A stretch of 64,000 nucleotides of DNA from Pseudomonas sp. WJP1 (GTDB taxonomy: Bacteria > Pseudomonadota > Gammaproteobacteria > Pseudomonadales > Pseudomonadaceae): NCBI RefSeq assembly GCF_028471945.1, contig NZ_CP110128.1, positions 6,847,001-6,911,000 on the forward strand, written 5' to 3'. The notes below the pieces were generated by a model. It saw only the letters and a list, made by a program, of their open reading frames with translations. It ran no database searches and was not told the origin of the DNA. How positions within the stretch are numbered: the stretch's first letter is position 1; every line of letters begins with the position of its first letter. The translations under genes and the position numbers were made by a program. Shown here one piece after another: positions 16,259 to 24,465 of this stretch.

Positions 16259-17465
16259 TCGCTTGCACCTGCTGGGCTCACTGGCACTGCAAGACCTGTG
16301 GCACGACCGCAAGGTCTCGCTGTGTATCGCCGCCTCCCTGGTGGCGGTGATCGCGCCGCTGTTGTTGCTGTTCGGGCTCAAGCACGGGGTGGTCAGCCAG
16401 CTGCAGGACGAGCTGCTGCGCGACCCGCGTAACCTTGAAGTGAAGATGCTCAGCAACGGCAACTACGACACGGCCTGGATCGAGCGTTTGCGCCAGCGCC
16501 CCGAGACCGGTTTTGCCCTCGGCCAGACCCGCTCGCTCAATACCCAGGCTGACCTGCTGATCGGCATGCAACGGTTTGTCGAAGGTGCGGAAATCATCGC
16601 CACCGAGCCCGGCGACCCACAACTGAACCTGGCGTCACTCACCCCCGTCGGCAATCAAGTGATCCTCAGCGCCAGCGCAGCGCAACGCCTGCAAGCCAAG
16701 GCCGGTGACAGCGTGCAGCTGCGGGCCTTGCGCCGCCTGGAGGGTGTCAATGAACGGGGCGAGATGACGCTGACGGTACTGGCCGTGCTCGACGGTGCCC
16801 GCTTTGGTCGCGCTGCCGGGTTTGTCGCCCCGCCGCTGCTGCTGGCTCTGGAGCGCTTTCGCGACGGTTATCAGATCAATGAGTTCGGCGTTACCACCGG
16901 CAAGCCTCAGGATAATCTGCAACCGCTGTATGCCCGCGCCCGCGTGTATGCGCGTGACATCGATCAAGTCGCGCCGCTGGAACACTGGCTCAACGAACAA
17001 CACATCGAAACGTCGAGCCGACTGGCCGACATCGACAACGTCAAAGCCATCAATCATGTGCTGGGGTTGATCTTCGGTGTGATCGCCATCGCGGCACTGA
17101 TCGGCTGCGTGGCGTCCATGGTTGGCGCGTTCCTGGCCAACATCGATCGTAAACGCAAAAGCCTGGCAGTCCTGCGCCTGCTGGGTTTCAAACGCGGGTC
17201 CGTCGGCGGTTTCGTGGTCCTGCAAGCGCTGGTGCTGAGTCTGGCCGGCTACGTGGGCGGCCTGGGGTCTTATGCCGTGGGCAGTCATTTGTTCGACTAC
17301 CTGCTCGGCGGCAGCCAGGCCACCGGCACCTTCGTTTGCCATATCACCGTCTGGCATGGCGTCGCCGCCCTGCTCCTGACCTTCCTGGTCGCTGCATTGG
17401 TGGCCATGATCGGCGCCCTGCGAGCCATCAACATCCAACCTGCGGAGAGTCTGCGTGAGCTATAA
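16242..17465 (+). CDS. FtsX-like ABC permease, TagS-like
   Basis: The 407-residue permease has the MacB/FtsX layout: one membrane helix near residues 25-47, a periplasmic domain of about 220 residues, and three helices in the C-terminal third (about 274-300, 320-350, 365-395). It starts with TTG 16242 behind a strong AGGGGAG Shine-Dalgarno, inside the 3' end of the ATPase gene. The large periplasmic domain suits sensing or force transfer. With the ATPase and SUMF1 gene it forms a TagT-TagS-TagR-like set, in reverse order to the tagQRST order I recall for P. aeruginosa. Confidence 0.8.
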   Translation: MNRWTDRLHLLGSLALQDLWHDRKVSLCIAASLVAVIAPLLLLFGLKHGVVSQLQDELLRDPRNLEVKMLSNGNYDTAWIERLRQRPETGFALGQTRSLNTQADLLIGMQRFVEGAEIIATEPGDPQLNLASLTPVGNQVILSASAAQRLQAKAGDSVQLRALRRLEGVNERGEMTLTVLAVLDGARFGRAAGFVAPPLLLALERFRDGYQINEFGVTTGKPQDNLQPLYARARVYARDIDQVAPLEHWLNEQHIETSSRLADIDNVKAINHVLGLIFGVIAIAALIGCVASMVGAFLANIDRKRKSLAVLRLLGFKRGSVGGFVVLQALVLSLAGYVGGLGSYAVGSHLFDYLLGGSQATGTFVCHITVWHGVAALLLTFLVAALVAMIGALRAINIQPAESLREL

Positions 17466-18999
17466 ACGTTTCGGCTTGCTGTTACCCCTGAGCCTCGGCT
17501 ACTTGCTCGACGCCTCGGCGGCGGGCTGGGAAGAGAAGTATTACAACCCGATGCCCGAGGCTGGCGACGTCGTACTGCCGATGCCCTGCGACGGTTCGAT
17601 GGTGTTTCGCAAGGTGTTCATTCCGGTCGCAGGTCCCTTGGATGACTACCCGATCAACATCGGTCAGGACGGCGCGGAATACGGCTATGTCGAGCAGACC
17701 CGTCCAACCTTTATCGCCGGCAGTTTTACCGGGGCCAAGAACGACAAGTCCCGCTACTACCTGATGGCCAAGTACGAGATGAGTCAGTTGCAATACGCCG
17801 CGCTGACCGAAGCGACCTGCCCCACCGCCGCCACCAAGCTGCGCTTGCCGCAAACGGCGGTGAGCTGGGTGCAAGCCATCGACGCCGCCGACAAGTACAA
17901 CCTGTGGCTGCGCAAAAACGCCGCCGGCAAGCTGCCAAAGGAAGACGGCGCCTTGGGTTTCCTGCGCCTGCCGACCGAGGTCGAGTGGGAGTTCGCCGCG
18001 CGCGGCGGGCTGGAAGTCGGCGCGGCTGAATTCCGCGACACGCACTACCCGATGCCAGAAGGCATCAACGCCTACGAGTGGTTCGCCGGGGCGCAATCGT
18101 CCAACGGCAAAGTGCAATTGACCGGTCTGCAAAAGCCCAACCCGCTAGGCCTGCATGACATGCTCGGTAACGTCGACGAAATGATGTTCGAGCCGTTTCG
18201 CCTGAACAAACTCGACCGCCAGCACGGTCAGGCCGGTGGCTATGTCGTCCGTGGCGGAAACTACCTGACTGCGCAGGCCGACCTGCATACTGCATTACGT
18301 AAGGAAGAACCGTATTACAATGCCGAAGGCCAGGTGAAAAACAAGACCACCGGCCTGCGACTGGTGCTGGTCTCCCCGACCCTCACCTCTCGCGAGCGAG
18401 TCGCCAGCATCGAAAGCAGCTGGAAGAAACTCGGCACCGGCAGCCAGGAACCCGAATCCGCCGACAAAGGCACCGTGCAATCGCTGAACAGCCTCGCCTC
18501 GGGCGTCGAAGACAAAGCGCTCAAGGAAAAGCTCCAAGCCCTCGAGAACCAGCTGCGCGCCAGTAACCAGCAGCAGGAAGAAACCCGCGACCAGGCGATC
18601 CGCGCCAGCCTCAACCTGGGTGCGTTCCTGTGCACCAAGATGCTCGACGACGGCCAGTACGTGGACTTCCTGCAAAAGAACTACAAGCTCAATTGCGAAG
18701 GCACGGACAAAGACGCCAGTTGCGACATGCGTAAAGGCAAGCTCGAGGAGCAAAAGGATCGCCTGCACAAACTCAGCCGTTACTACGCCAGCAGCCTGGT
18801 GGAGTCGGCTACCTTGTACGGCCAGCCACTGCTTGAAACACAAGTCCCGGTGATGGAAGAAATCATCACCCGCAACAAGCAGCTGCAAGACTTGAAACCT
18901 TATTTGCGCACGCACTGGGCCAATCAGAAAGCGTTCCTGCAAAAGCAGAAAATCGACACTGCAGCCTGGCTGAACAGCTGCAAAACCGTTACTCAATAA
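17455..18999 (+). CDS. SUMF1/FGE-domain protein, TagR-like
   Basis: GTG 17455 overlaps the permease stop by 11 bases. The 514-residue product starts with a signal-peptide-like stretch (FGLLLPLSLGYLLDASAAG) and then a formylglycine-generating-enzyme-type domain (residues about 40-310) with the family blocks LRLPTEVEWEFAARGG, NPLGLHDMLGNVDEM, VVRGGNYL and TTGLRLVL. The paired active-site cysteines of true FGE enzymes are not visible, so it is probably a binding domain, as is thought for TagR, which activates PpkA in the periplasm. Residues 310-514 are mostly helical with heptad patterns and four more Cys, an extension I do not recognise. Confidence 0.78.
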   Translation: MSYKRFGLLLPLSLGYLLDASAAGWEEKYYNPMPEAGDVVLPMPCDGSMVFRKVFIPVAGPLDDYPINIGQDGAEYGYVEQTRPTFIAGSFTGAKNDKSRYYLMAKYEMSQLQYAALTEATCPTAATKLRLPQTAVSWVQAIDAADKYNLWLRKNAAGKLPKEDGALGFLRLPTEVEWEFAARGGLEVGAAEFRDTHYPMPEGINAYEWFAGAQSSNGKVQLTGLQKPNPLGLHDMLGNVDEMMFEPFRLNKLDRQHGQAGGYVVRGGNYLTAQADLHTALRKEEPYYNAEGQVKNKTTGLRLVLVSPTLTSRERVASIESSWKKLGTGSQEPESADKGTVQSLNSLASGVEDKALKEKLQALENQLRASNQQQEETRDQAIRASLNLGAFLCTKMLDDGQYVDFLQKNYKLNCEGTDKDASCDMRKGKLEEQKDRLHKLSRYYASSLVESATLYGQPLLETQVPVMEEIITRNKQLQDLKPYLRTHWANQKAFLQKQKIDTAAWLNSCKTVTQ

Positions 19000-19033
19000 C
19001 AACGCGTCAACACCGTTACGTAGGAGTTTCACC

Positions 19034-19771
19034 ATGTCGCGCAGCCTTTGGACTCGCTTCAAACTACAGATCGCTTTCGTAGTCGCCAGCAGCCTGCTAA
19101 TGACCGGTTGCGCCAACACTGGCAGTTCCATGCTCGGCGATGGCGAAGGTGAAGGTCCCGACCCGCGCCTGACCCAGGGCAATGACGCAGAGTTCTTCAG
19201 CAAGTCCGGATACCAGGCCTGCGCCGTCGGCGCTGGTGTCGGCATCCTTGCTTGCGCGCTGTCCAACAGCAACAACAAAACCGTGTGCGTCATCGCCGCC
19301 GGTATTACCGCGTGTGGCGTGGCCATGGGCGCGAACTATTACCTGGATCAACGTCGCGCCCAATATGCCGACACCACCACCCGCCTGGCGAAGATGAACA
19401 GCGACGTCGAACAAGACACGCAGAACGTGATCGCCCGGACAGCGACCGCCCAGCAAGTGATCAACGATGACCGTGCGCAAATTGCCCAGATCAAAAAGGA
19501 CATCGCCAACAAGAAAGTCGACAAGAACAGGGCCCAGGCGCAAATCGCCGGAATCGATTCGGACATCGCGCGCCTGCGTAAAGACCTTGCCAACATGCGT
19601 ACCAAAGTCACCGAGTACAGAAAAGTGGCAGACGCCGAGCGTTCACAAGGCTCCAGCGCCGAGATCCGGCAAGTGGAGATGAACATTCAGAGAATGAACC
19701 AGAAAGTCGTCAGCCTGCAGAAGGAAGTCGACGCTCTGTACAGCCAACGCTCCGCAATTACCCTGGGTTAA
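19034..19771 (+). CDS. lipoprotein with glycine-rich helices and coiled coil (TagQ analogue?)
   Basis: The 245-residue product has a lipoprotein signal peptide with lipobox LMTGC. The residue after the Cys is Ala, so an outer-membrane destination is likely. Residues about 55-100 hold two small-residue hydrophobic stretches with several Cys (ACAVGAGVGILACAL; VCVIAAGITACGVAMG) like glycine-zipper segments, followed by a coiled coil of about 130 residues with long polar heptads. TAGGAG lies before ATG 19034. By position beside the TagR-like gene it could play the part of TagQ, the outer-membrane lipoprotein that holds TagR, but I cannot show homology. Confidence 0.65.
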   Translation: MSRSLWTRFKLQIAFVVASSLLMTGCANTGSSMLGDGEGEGPDPRLTQGNDAEFFSKSGYQACAVGAGVGILACALSNSNNKTVCVIAAGITACGVAMGANYYLDQRRAQYADTTTRLAKMNSDVEQDTQNVIARTATAQQVINDDRAQIAQIKKDIANKKVDKNRAQAQIAGIDSDIARLRKDLANMRTKVTEYRKVADAERSQGSSAEIRQVEMNIQRMNQKVVSLQKEVDALYSQRSAITLG

Positions 19772-19775
19772 GCAC

Positions 19776-20282
19776 ATGACGCTACGACAACTGATGGTTA
19801 TCACTGCCGTCCTGGCCCTGAGCGGATGCGCGAGCCAACCCGGCGAATGCGATGCAACCAATCGCGACAGCAGCATGCTGACCAAGATGAACTGCGACTA
19901 TTCCGGTGGTTACAGCGACCAGGTCAAGCAGAAGGAACTGACCCTGAGCGAGTCCCGAAAGCAAAACGCAATGTTCCGTCAGGTGTACGAGAACATTCAG
20001 GCCCAGCAGCTCAGCACCAAGGCCGATCTGGCCAGCCAGCAGAAATCCCAGGCGGCGCTGAATCAGTCGCTGACGCAACTGCTGAACTCGCTCAAGGCCC
20101 GGCGCGGCAATGAAGCCCAGGTGCAGAAGCAGATTGCCGACCTCGAGAAGCAGCTCAAGGCTACGCAAGTAGCGCCAACGGCCAAACCAACGCCAGCGGC
20201 GCTGGCGGCCAAGCAGCAAGAGCTGAAAACGTTGCAGAAGAAGGTCAATCAGCTGCAATTCAGCCTCGGTTACGAAGAGTAA
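19776..20282 (+). CDS. small coiled-coil lipoprotein
   Basis: The 168-residue product carries a short lipoprotein signal (ALSGC lipobox near residue 18, Ala at +2) and, after a Cys-containing segment (GECDATNRDSSMLTKMNCDYSGG), one long coiled coil to the C-terminus. It starts four bases after the previous lipoprotein stop. Together the two lipoproteins could form an outer-membrane-anchored helical bundle reaching the periplasmic domains of the other cluster proteins. No family recognised. Confidence 0.65.
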   Translation: MTLRQLMVITAVLALSGCASQPGECDATNRDSSMLTKMNCDYSGGYSDQVKQKELTLSESRKQNAMFRQVYENIQAQQLSTKADLASQQKSQAALNQSLTQLLNSLKARRGNEAQVQKQIADLEKQLKATQVAPTAKPTPAALAAKQQELKTLQKKVNQLQFSLGYEE

Positions 20283-20293
20283 CTTTCCACCCC

Positions 20294-20324
20294 GCAGGGC
20301 ATCCCGACGGATGCCTGCTTTTTT
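20294..20324 (+). terminator. terminator-like hairpin inside the cluster
   Basis: GCAGGGCATCC, loop CGAC, GGATGCCTGC and six T form a stem with one bulged base and a T tract, between the second lipoprotein and the last gene. It should reduce or stop transcription into the final vWA gene, which may need read-through or its own promoter. Confidence 0.65.
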
Positions 20325-20338
20325 CAGGAATCATCGTC

Positions 20339-21865
20339 ATGCAGCGGGTCATCAGGGATGCGCAAGCCACATCGGAGGGGATGAGTGCACTGCAAGCCAA
20401 AGTCGCCCTCATCCAGAAACACTTTCCGCCGACCGTCGCCAGCCTGTTTGCCATCCCGCGGATGGGCAGCGGCGACGTGCTGGAATGGTGGACCGAACTG
20501 GGCGGCCAACCCACGCCTTATGCCGATCTCAACGAGGACGCGCAACGACGTTTGCTGCAAACCTATGAGGTGCGTCAGACGTCCCTCGGACAGCTGGCGG
20601 ATGAACTGCAAAAACGCGGTCAACCGACGGAAGCGGATGACCTGCGCAGCCTGCTCGGCGCGCCTGAGCTGGACAAACTCTACAGCCTCAACGGTGAGCC
20701 TTTGGTGGTGCGCTGGAACCAGCGTCCGCCCAAACCGATCGTGCCGCCGGTGATTCCGGTGGCGCCGGTCGTACCGCCGTCGCGGCGTGGCTGGTGGCTC
20801 GCGGCGGCCTTGCTCGCGCTGCTGTTGCTGCTTCTGGCGCTCTGGCTCTGGTGGTTCCTGCACCGTGAGCCGGTTGTCGTGGTTCCGCCTGTAGCGCCTG
20901 TAGCGCCGGTGGTTACGCCTGCTGAGAAACCGGTTGAGAAGCCCGTTGAGAAGCCGGTTGAGCCTGTCCCCGAGCCTGTCGTGGAACCGGAACCGAAACC
21001 TGTTCCGCCGCCAGAACCCAAGCCAGAACCGGTACCGGTACCGGAACCCAAGCCGGTCCCGCCACCCAAACCGGCACCAGCACCAGCGCCGGCACCCGCA
21101 CCCGCACCGGAACCCAAGCCGACCCCGCCACCCAAACCGGTTCCACCACCCAAACCGGAAGTGGCGGCCCCGCCACCCGCCCCGACGCTGGACAACTTCG
21201 CATGCCGCAAAACAGCGCCGAAGTCAGAGGTCCCGCAGTTCGTGGTGGTGCTCGACACTTCGGGCTCGATGGATTTGAACATCAAGTCAGTGAAAGCCGA
21301 CGAGGACTGGTTCTACGGCCCTGACATCAACAAGCTCCTGGACCCGAACCGCACCATGCGGCTCACCTCCAAACCCAGCCGCATGGATGTCGCCAAGGAA
21401 TCGCTGGCCGGCATGATCAACGGGCTGGACCCGAAAATCGACACGCGCCTGATCACCTTCGCTGGCTGCGAAAGAACACCGGACCGGGGTATGTACAAGT
21501 TCGGCGACCGCCCGCGGCTGATCAACGGGATTCGAGGCCTGATTCCAGACGACGGCACACCGCTGGCCGACAGCCTGGCCCACGCGGCGAGCACCGTCGA
21601 TGGGCGCAATAACGATGCGGTTATCGTGATGTTCGTCGACGGCGAAGACGGTTGCGGGCAGGACGTTTGCGCGGTTTCCCGTCGAATCGCCAGGGAACAA
21701 CCGCGCCTTCGGGTCAACGTGGTGAAAATCGGTGCTGGCGGCCCGTCACGCTGTATCGCTGAAAACACCGGAGGTCGGATTTACAACAGCACCAATGCGG
21801 CTGAGCTGGGTAACCTGTTGAAACAGGCGAGCAAGGAAGTCTCCAGCAATGCCAAGTGCAATTAG
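20339..21865 (+). CDS. membrane-anchored vWA protein with Pro/Lys linker
   Basis: The 508-residue product has a cytoplasmic N-terminal domain (1-130), a Trp-flanked membrane helix at about 151-173, a linker of about 100 residues made of repeated KPVE, PEPK and PAPA units, and a periplasmic von Willebrand A domain from about residue 298 with a complete MIDAS motif DTSGS (306-310). The N-terminal domain resembles SrfA: GDVLEWW here and GDVIPW in SrfA, then LYSLNGEPLVVRW here and VYLVQGKPVLTFW in SrfA, at matching distance from the membrane helix. CAGGA precedes ATG 20339. The stop overlaps that of the convergent LysR gene by four bases. Confidence 0.72.
   Translation: MQRVIRDAQATSEGMSALQAKVALIQKHFPPTVASLFAIPRMGSGDVLEWWTELGGQPTPYADLNEDAQRRLLQTYEVRQTSLGQLADELQKRGQPTEADDLRSLLGAPELDKLYSLNGEPLVVRWNQRPPKPIVPPVIPVAPVVPPSRRGWWLAAALLALLLLLLALWLWWFLHREPVVVVPPVAPVAPVVTPAEKPVEKPVEKPVEPVPEPVVEPEPKPVPPPEPKPEPVPVPEPKPVPPPKPAPAPAPAPAPAPEPKPTPPPKPVPPPKPEVAAPPPAPTLDNFACRKTAPKSEVPQFVVVLDTSGSMDLNIKSVKADEDWFYGPDINKLLDPNRTMRLTSKPSRMDVAKESLAGMINGLDPKIDTRLITFAGCERTPDRGMYKFGDRPRLINGIRGLIPDDGTPLADSLAHAASTVDGRNNDAVIVMFVDGEDGCGQDVCAVSRRIAREQPRLRVNVVKIGAGGPSRCIAENTGGRIYNSTNAAELGNLLKQASKEVSSNAKCN
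20925..21180 (+). repeat. low-complexity Pro/Lys/Glu-coding tract
   Basis: Short repeated units (GAGAAGCCGGTT, GAACCCAAGCCG, GCACCAGCGCCG and variants) encode the periplasmic linker of the vWA protein. Such linkers form stiff extended chains that can span the periplasm or peptidoglycan. Confidence 0.75.
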
Positions 21866-22803
21866 CTTGTTGCTGAATTGAGGTGACCCAGGTGCTCGAC
21901 CGCCGGTAACTCCATGGCCCGAACCTCGCCCAGGAGGAAAACGCTGAGGCGGCGCAAACGCTCGCCTCCGGGGCGGGTTTTCGGCCAGACCAGGTAATAA
22001 TTCTCACCGCTGGCGACCGCCGTCGGCCACGGCAAGCTCAGACGCCCCTGCGCAACGTCCTCAGCCACCATCAACAAATCGCCCATGGACACGCCATAGC
22101 CTCGGGCGGCGGCGATCATCCCCAGCTCCAGCGTGTCGAACACCTGGCCGCCCTTGAGTGAAACTTGATCGGTCAGGCCCATGCGCTCCAGCCAACTGCG
22201 CCAGTCGCGACGGTCGGGCGTTGGGTGGAGCAGTTCGGTGCTGGCCAGGCGTGCAACATCCCAAGGCTGATCGTTCAGAAGGTTAGGCGCGCCCACCGGA
22301 ATCAGTTCCTCTGGAAATAACAAAGTAGCCTCCCAGTCCGGCGGGAAATGCCCGTTGCTGAGGATCACGGCGCAATCGAACGGTTCCTGATTGAAGTCCA
22401 CCGAGTCGATGTCCATCCAGGCGCTGGTCAGCTGTACTTCATTGCCCGGTTGAAGGTGCCGAAAACGGCTGAGCCGCGCCAGCAACCAGCGCATGGTCAA
22501 GGTCGACGGGGCTTTCATGCGCAGGATGTCGTCCTCGGCGCGCAAGGTATTGCAGGCGCGCTCCAGGGCGGTGAAACCGTCACGAATGCCCGGCAGGATC
22601 AACCGCGCCGATTCGGTCAGCTGCAGATTACGACCACTGCGGTGAAACAGGCGGCAGGCAAAATGCTCCTCGAGGGTACGAATATGCCGACTGACTGCAC
22701 TTTGGGTAATCGACAACTCTTCCGCGGCCCGGGTAAACGACGTGTAGCGCGCCGCCGCTTCGAATGCGCGCAGGGCATATAAAGGAGGAAGACGACGCGA
22801 CAT
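21862..22803 (-). CDS. LysR-family regulator, GcvA-like
   Basis: The 313-residue product opens with a winged helix-turn-helix of the GcvA subgroup (LPPLYALRAFEAAARYTSFTRAAEELSITQSAVSRHIRTLE, described by its key words ALRAFEAAAR and TQSAVSRHI) and continues with a LysR effector-binding domain. It is divergent from the MATE gene, 151 bases apart, so it may control that gene and itself; this is inferred from position. It overlaps the preceding cluster only by four bases at the stop codons, and there is no sign that it belongs to it. Confidence 0.88.
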   Translation of the reverse strand: MSRRLPPLYALRAFEAAARYTSFTRAAEELSITQSAVSRHIRTLEEHFACRLFHRSGRNLQLTESARLILPGIRDGFTALERACNTLRAEDDILRMKAPSTLTMRWLLARLSRFRHLQPGNEVQLTSAWMDIDSVDFNQEPFDCAVILSNGHFPPDWEATLLFPEELIPVGAPNLLNDQPWDVARLASTELLHPTPDRRDWRSWLERMGLTDQVSLKGGQVFDTLELGMIAAARGYGVSMGDLLMVAEDVAQGRLSLPWPTAVASGENYYLVWPKTRPGGERLRRLSVFLLGEVRAMELPAVEHLGHLNSATS

Positions 22804-22954
22804 CAGGAAAGCTCCTACAGCAATTTTGAATACCCTAGCAGAAACTCTCCAGCATGAGTTTGAATCATGCTACCCATCCTTTTTATCCCTTTGTGCAATC
22901 GCCGCAGAGCGCCGAAAATCGACGCTTTCCTGTCCTCTTTGATAAACGAGCGTG

Positions 22955-24349
22955 ATGACCATGCAGCATCCAGCGCGTATTGAACTCTGGGCCATCCTGC
23001 GGCTGGCGGGGCCGTTGATCGCCTCGCAGTTGGCGCACATGCTGATGGTCCTCACCGACACCCTGATGATGGCGCGCCTGAGTCCCGAGGCACTGGCCGG
23101 TGGTGGACTGGGCGCGGCGACCTATTCGTTCGTGTCGATTTTCTGCATCGGCGTGATCGCTGCGGTCGGTACGCTGGTGGCCATCCGCCAGGGTGCCGGC
23201 GATATTCTCGGCGCCACCCGGTTGACCCAGGCCGGGCTGTGGCTGGCATGGTTGATGGCGCTGGGCGCCGGCCTGTTGCTGTGGAACCTCAAGCCGGTAC
23301 TGCTGCTGTTCGGCCAGACCGAAAGCAACGTCCAGTCGGCCGGTCAGTTCCTGATCTTCCTGCCGTTCGCCCTGCCCGGCTACCTGAGCTTCATGGCCCT
23401 GCGTGGCTTTACCAGCGCCATCGGCCGGGCAACGCCGGTTATGGTCATCAGCCTGGGCGGTACCGTCGCCAACTTCCTGCTGAATTACGCGCTGATCACC
23501 GGGATGTTCGGCTTACCGAAACTGGGGCTGATGGGTATTGGCCTGGTCACGGCGATTGTCGCCAACCTGATGGCTCTGGCGCTGGCGTGGCACATTCGCC
23601 GGCACCCGGCCTACGACGCCTATCCATTGCGCCAGGGCTTGTCGCGGCTCAACCGCAAGTACCTGAAGGAACTGTGGCGCCTGGGCCTGCCGATTGGCGG
23701 CACCTACGCCGTGGAGGTCGGGCTGTTTGCCTTCGCCGCGCTGTGCATGGGCACCATGGGCAGCACGCAACTGGGGGCGCACCAGATCGCCCTGCAAATC
23801 GTCTCGGTGGCCTTCATGGTGCCCGCTGGGATTTCCTACGCGATCACCATGCGCATCGGTCAGCATTACGGTGCCGGGCAGTTGCTGGACGCACGGCTGG
23901 CCGGAAGGGTTGGCCTGGCTTTCGGCGCGGCGGCGATGCTGTGTTTTGCGATGGTCTTCTGGCTGTTGCCGAACCAGCTGGTCGGACTGTTTCTCGATCA
24001 CAACGACCCGGCCTTTCGCGACGTCATCAACCTGGCCGTGAGCCTGCTGGCAGTGGCGGCGTGGTTCGAGCTGTTCGACGGCACGCAAACCATCGCCATG
24101 GGCTGCATTCGCGGGCTCAAGGACGCCAAGACCACCTTCCTGGTGGGCCTGGGCTGTTACTGGCTGATTGGCGCCCCGGCAGCCTGGTGGATGGCGTTTC
24201 ACTTGGACTGGGGGCCAACGGGCGTCTGGTGGGGCCTGGCGCTGGGGCTGGCCTGCGCAGCTGTGAGCCTGACGCTGGCGTTTGAGTGGAAGATGAAGCG
24301 GATGATTCGGCGGGAGCCTGCGACGGCACACAGTTTCGAGGCCGCCTAG
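22955..24349 (+). CDS. MATE-family multidrug efflux transporter
   Basis: The 464-residue product has twelve predicted membrane helices in two similar halves, as in NorM-type MATE pumps that exchange Na+ or H+ for cationic drugs. Family segments include LAGPLIASQLAHMLMVLTDTLM near the start, GFTSAIGRATPVMVIS near 155 and GAHQIALQIVSVAFMVPAG near 280. GTG 22952 and ATG 22955 are adjacent possible starts; no strong Shine-Dalgarno favours either, and ATG is chosen. A REPIN follows the stop at once. Confidence 0.9.
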   Translation: MTMQHPARIELWAILRLAGPLIASQLAHMLMVLTDTLMMARLSPEALAGGGLGAATYSFVSIFCIGVIAAVGTLVAIRQGAGDILGATRLTQAGLWLAWLMALGAGLLLWNLKPVLLLFGQTESNVQSAGQFLIFLPFALPGYLSFMALRGFTSAIGRATPVMVISLGGTVANFLLNYALITGMFGLPKLGLMGIGLVTAIVANLMALALAWHIRRHPAYDAYPLRQGLSRLNRKYLKELWRLGLPIGGTYAVEVGLFAFAALCMGTMGSTQLGAHQIALQIVSVAFMVPAGISYAITMRIGQHYGAGQLLDARLAGRVGLAFGAAAMLCFAMVFWLLPNQLVGLFLDHNDPAFRDVINLAVSLLAVAAWFELFDGTQTIAMGCIRGLKDAKTTFLVGLGCYWLIGAPAAWWMAFHLDWGPTGVWWGLALGLACAAVSLTLAFEWKMKRMIRREPATAHSFEAA

Positions 24350-24350
24350 C

Positions 24351-24457
24351 CCTGTAGGAGCGAGCGGGCGGCGTTCCGACTTGCCCGCGAATGGCATTAC
24401 TCGGTGTTACTGATACACCGTGTAACGGCCTTCGCGGGCAAGCCACGCTCCTACAGG
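24351..24457. repeat. REPIN (paired REP units)
   Basis: CCTGTAGGAGCGAGCGGGCG at the left end is answered by GCGGGCAAGCCACGCTCCTACAGG at the right, giving a long imperfect hairpin about 105 bases across between two convergent genes. Confidence 0.8.
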
Positions 24458-24465
24458 TTTTGCGT

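Noticed and set aside
5304..21865. Cluster considered as a type VI secretion locus
   Set aside because: No TssA-M, Hcp, VgrG, ClpV, PpkA kinase or PppA phosphatase gene is present; only the TagRST-like part is shared.
5304..21865. Cluster considered as an anti-phage defence island
   Set aside because: No nuclease, methylase, reverse transcriptase, TIR or other defence effector was seen; the envelope parts point elsewhere, although this cannot be excluded.
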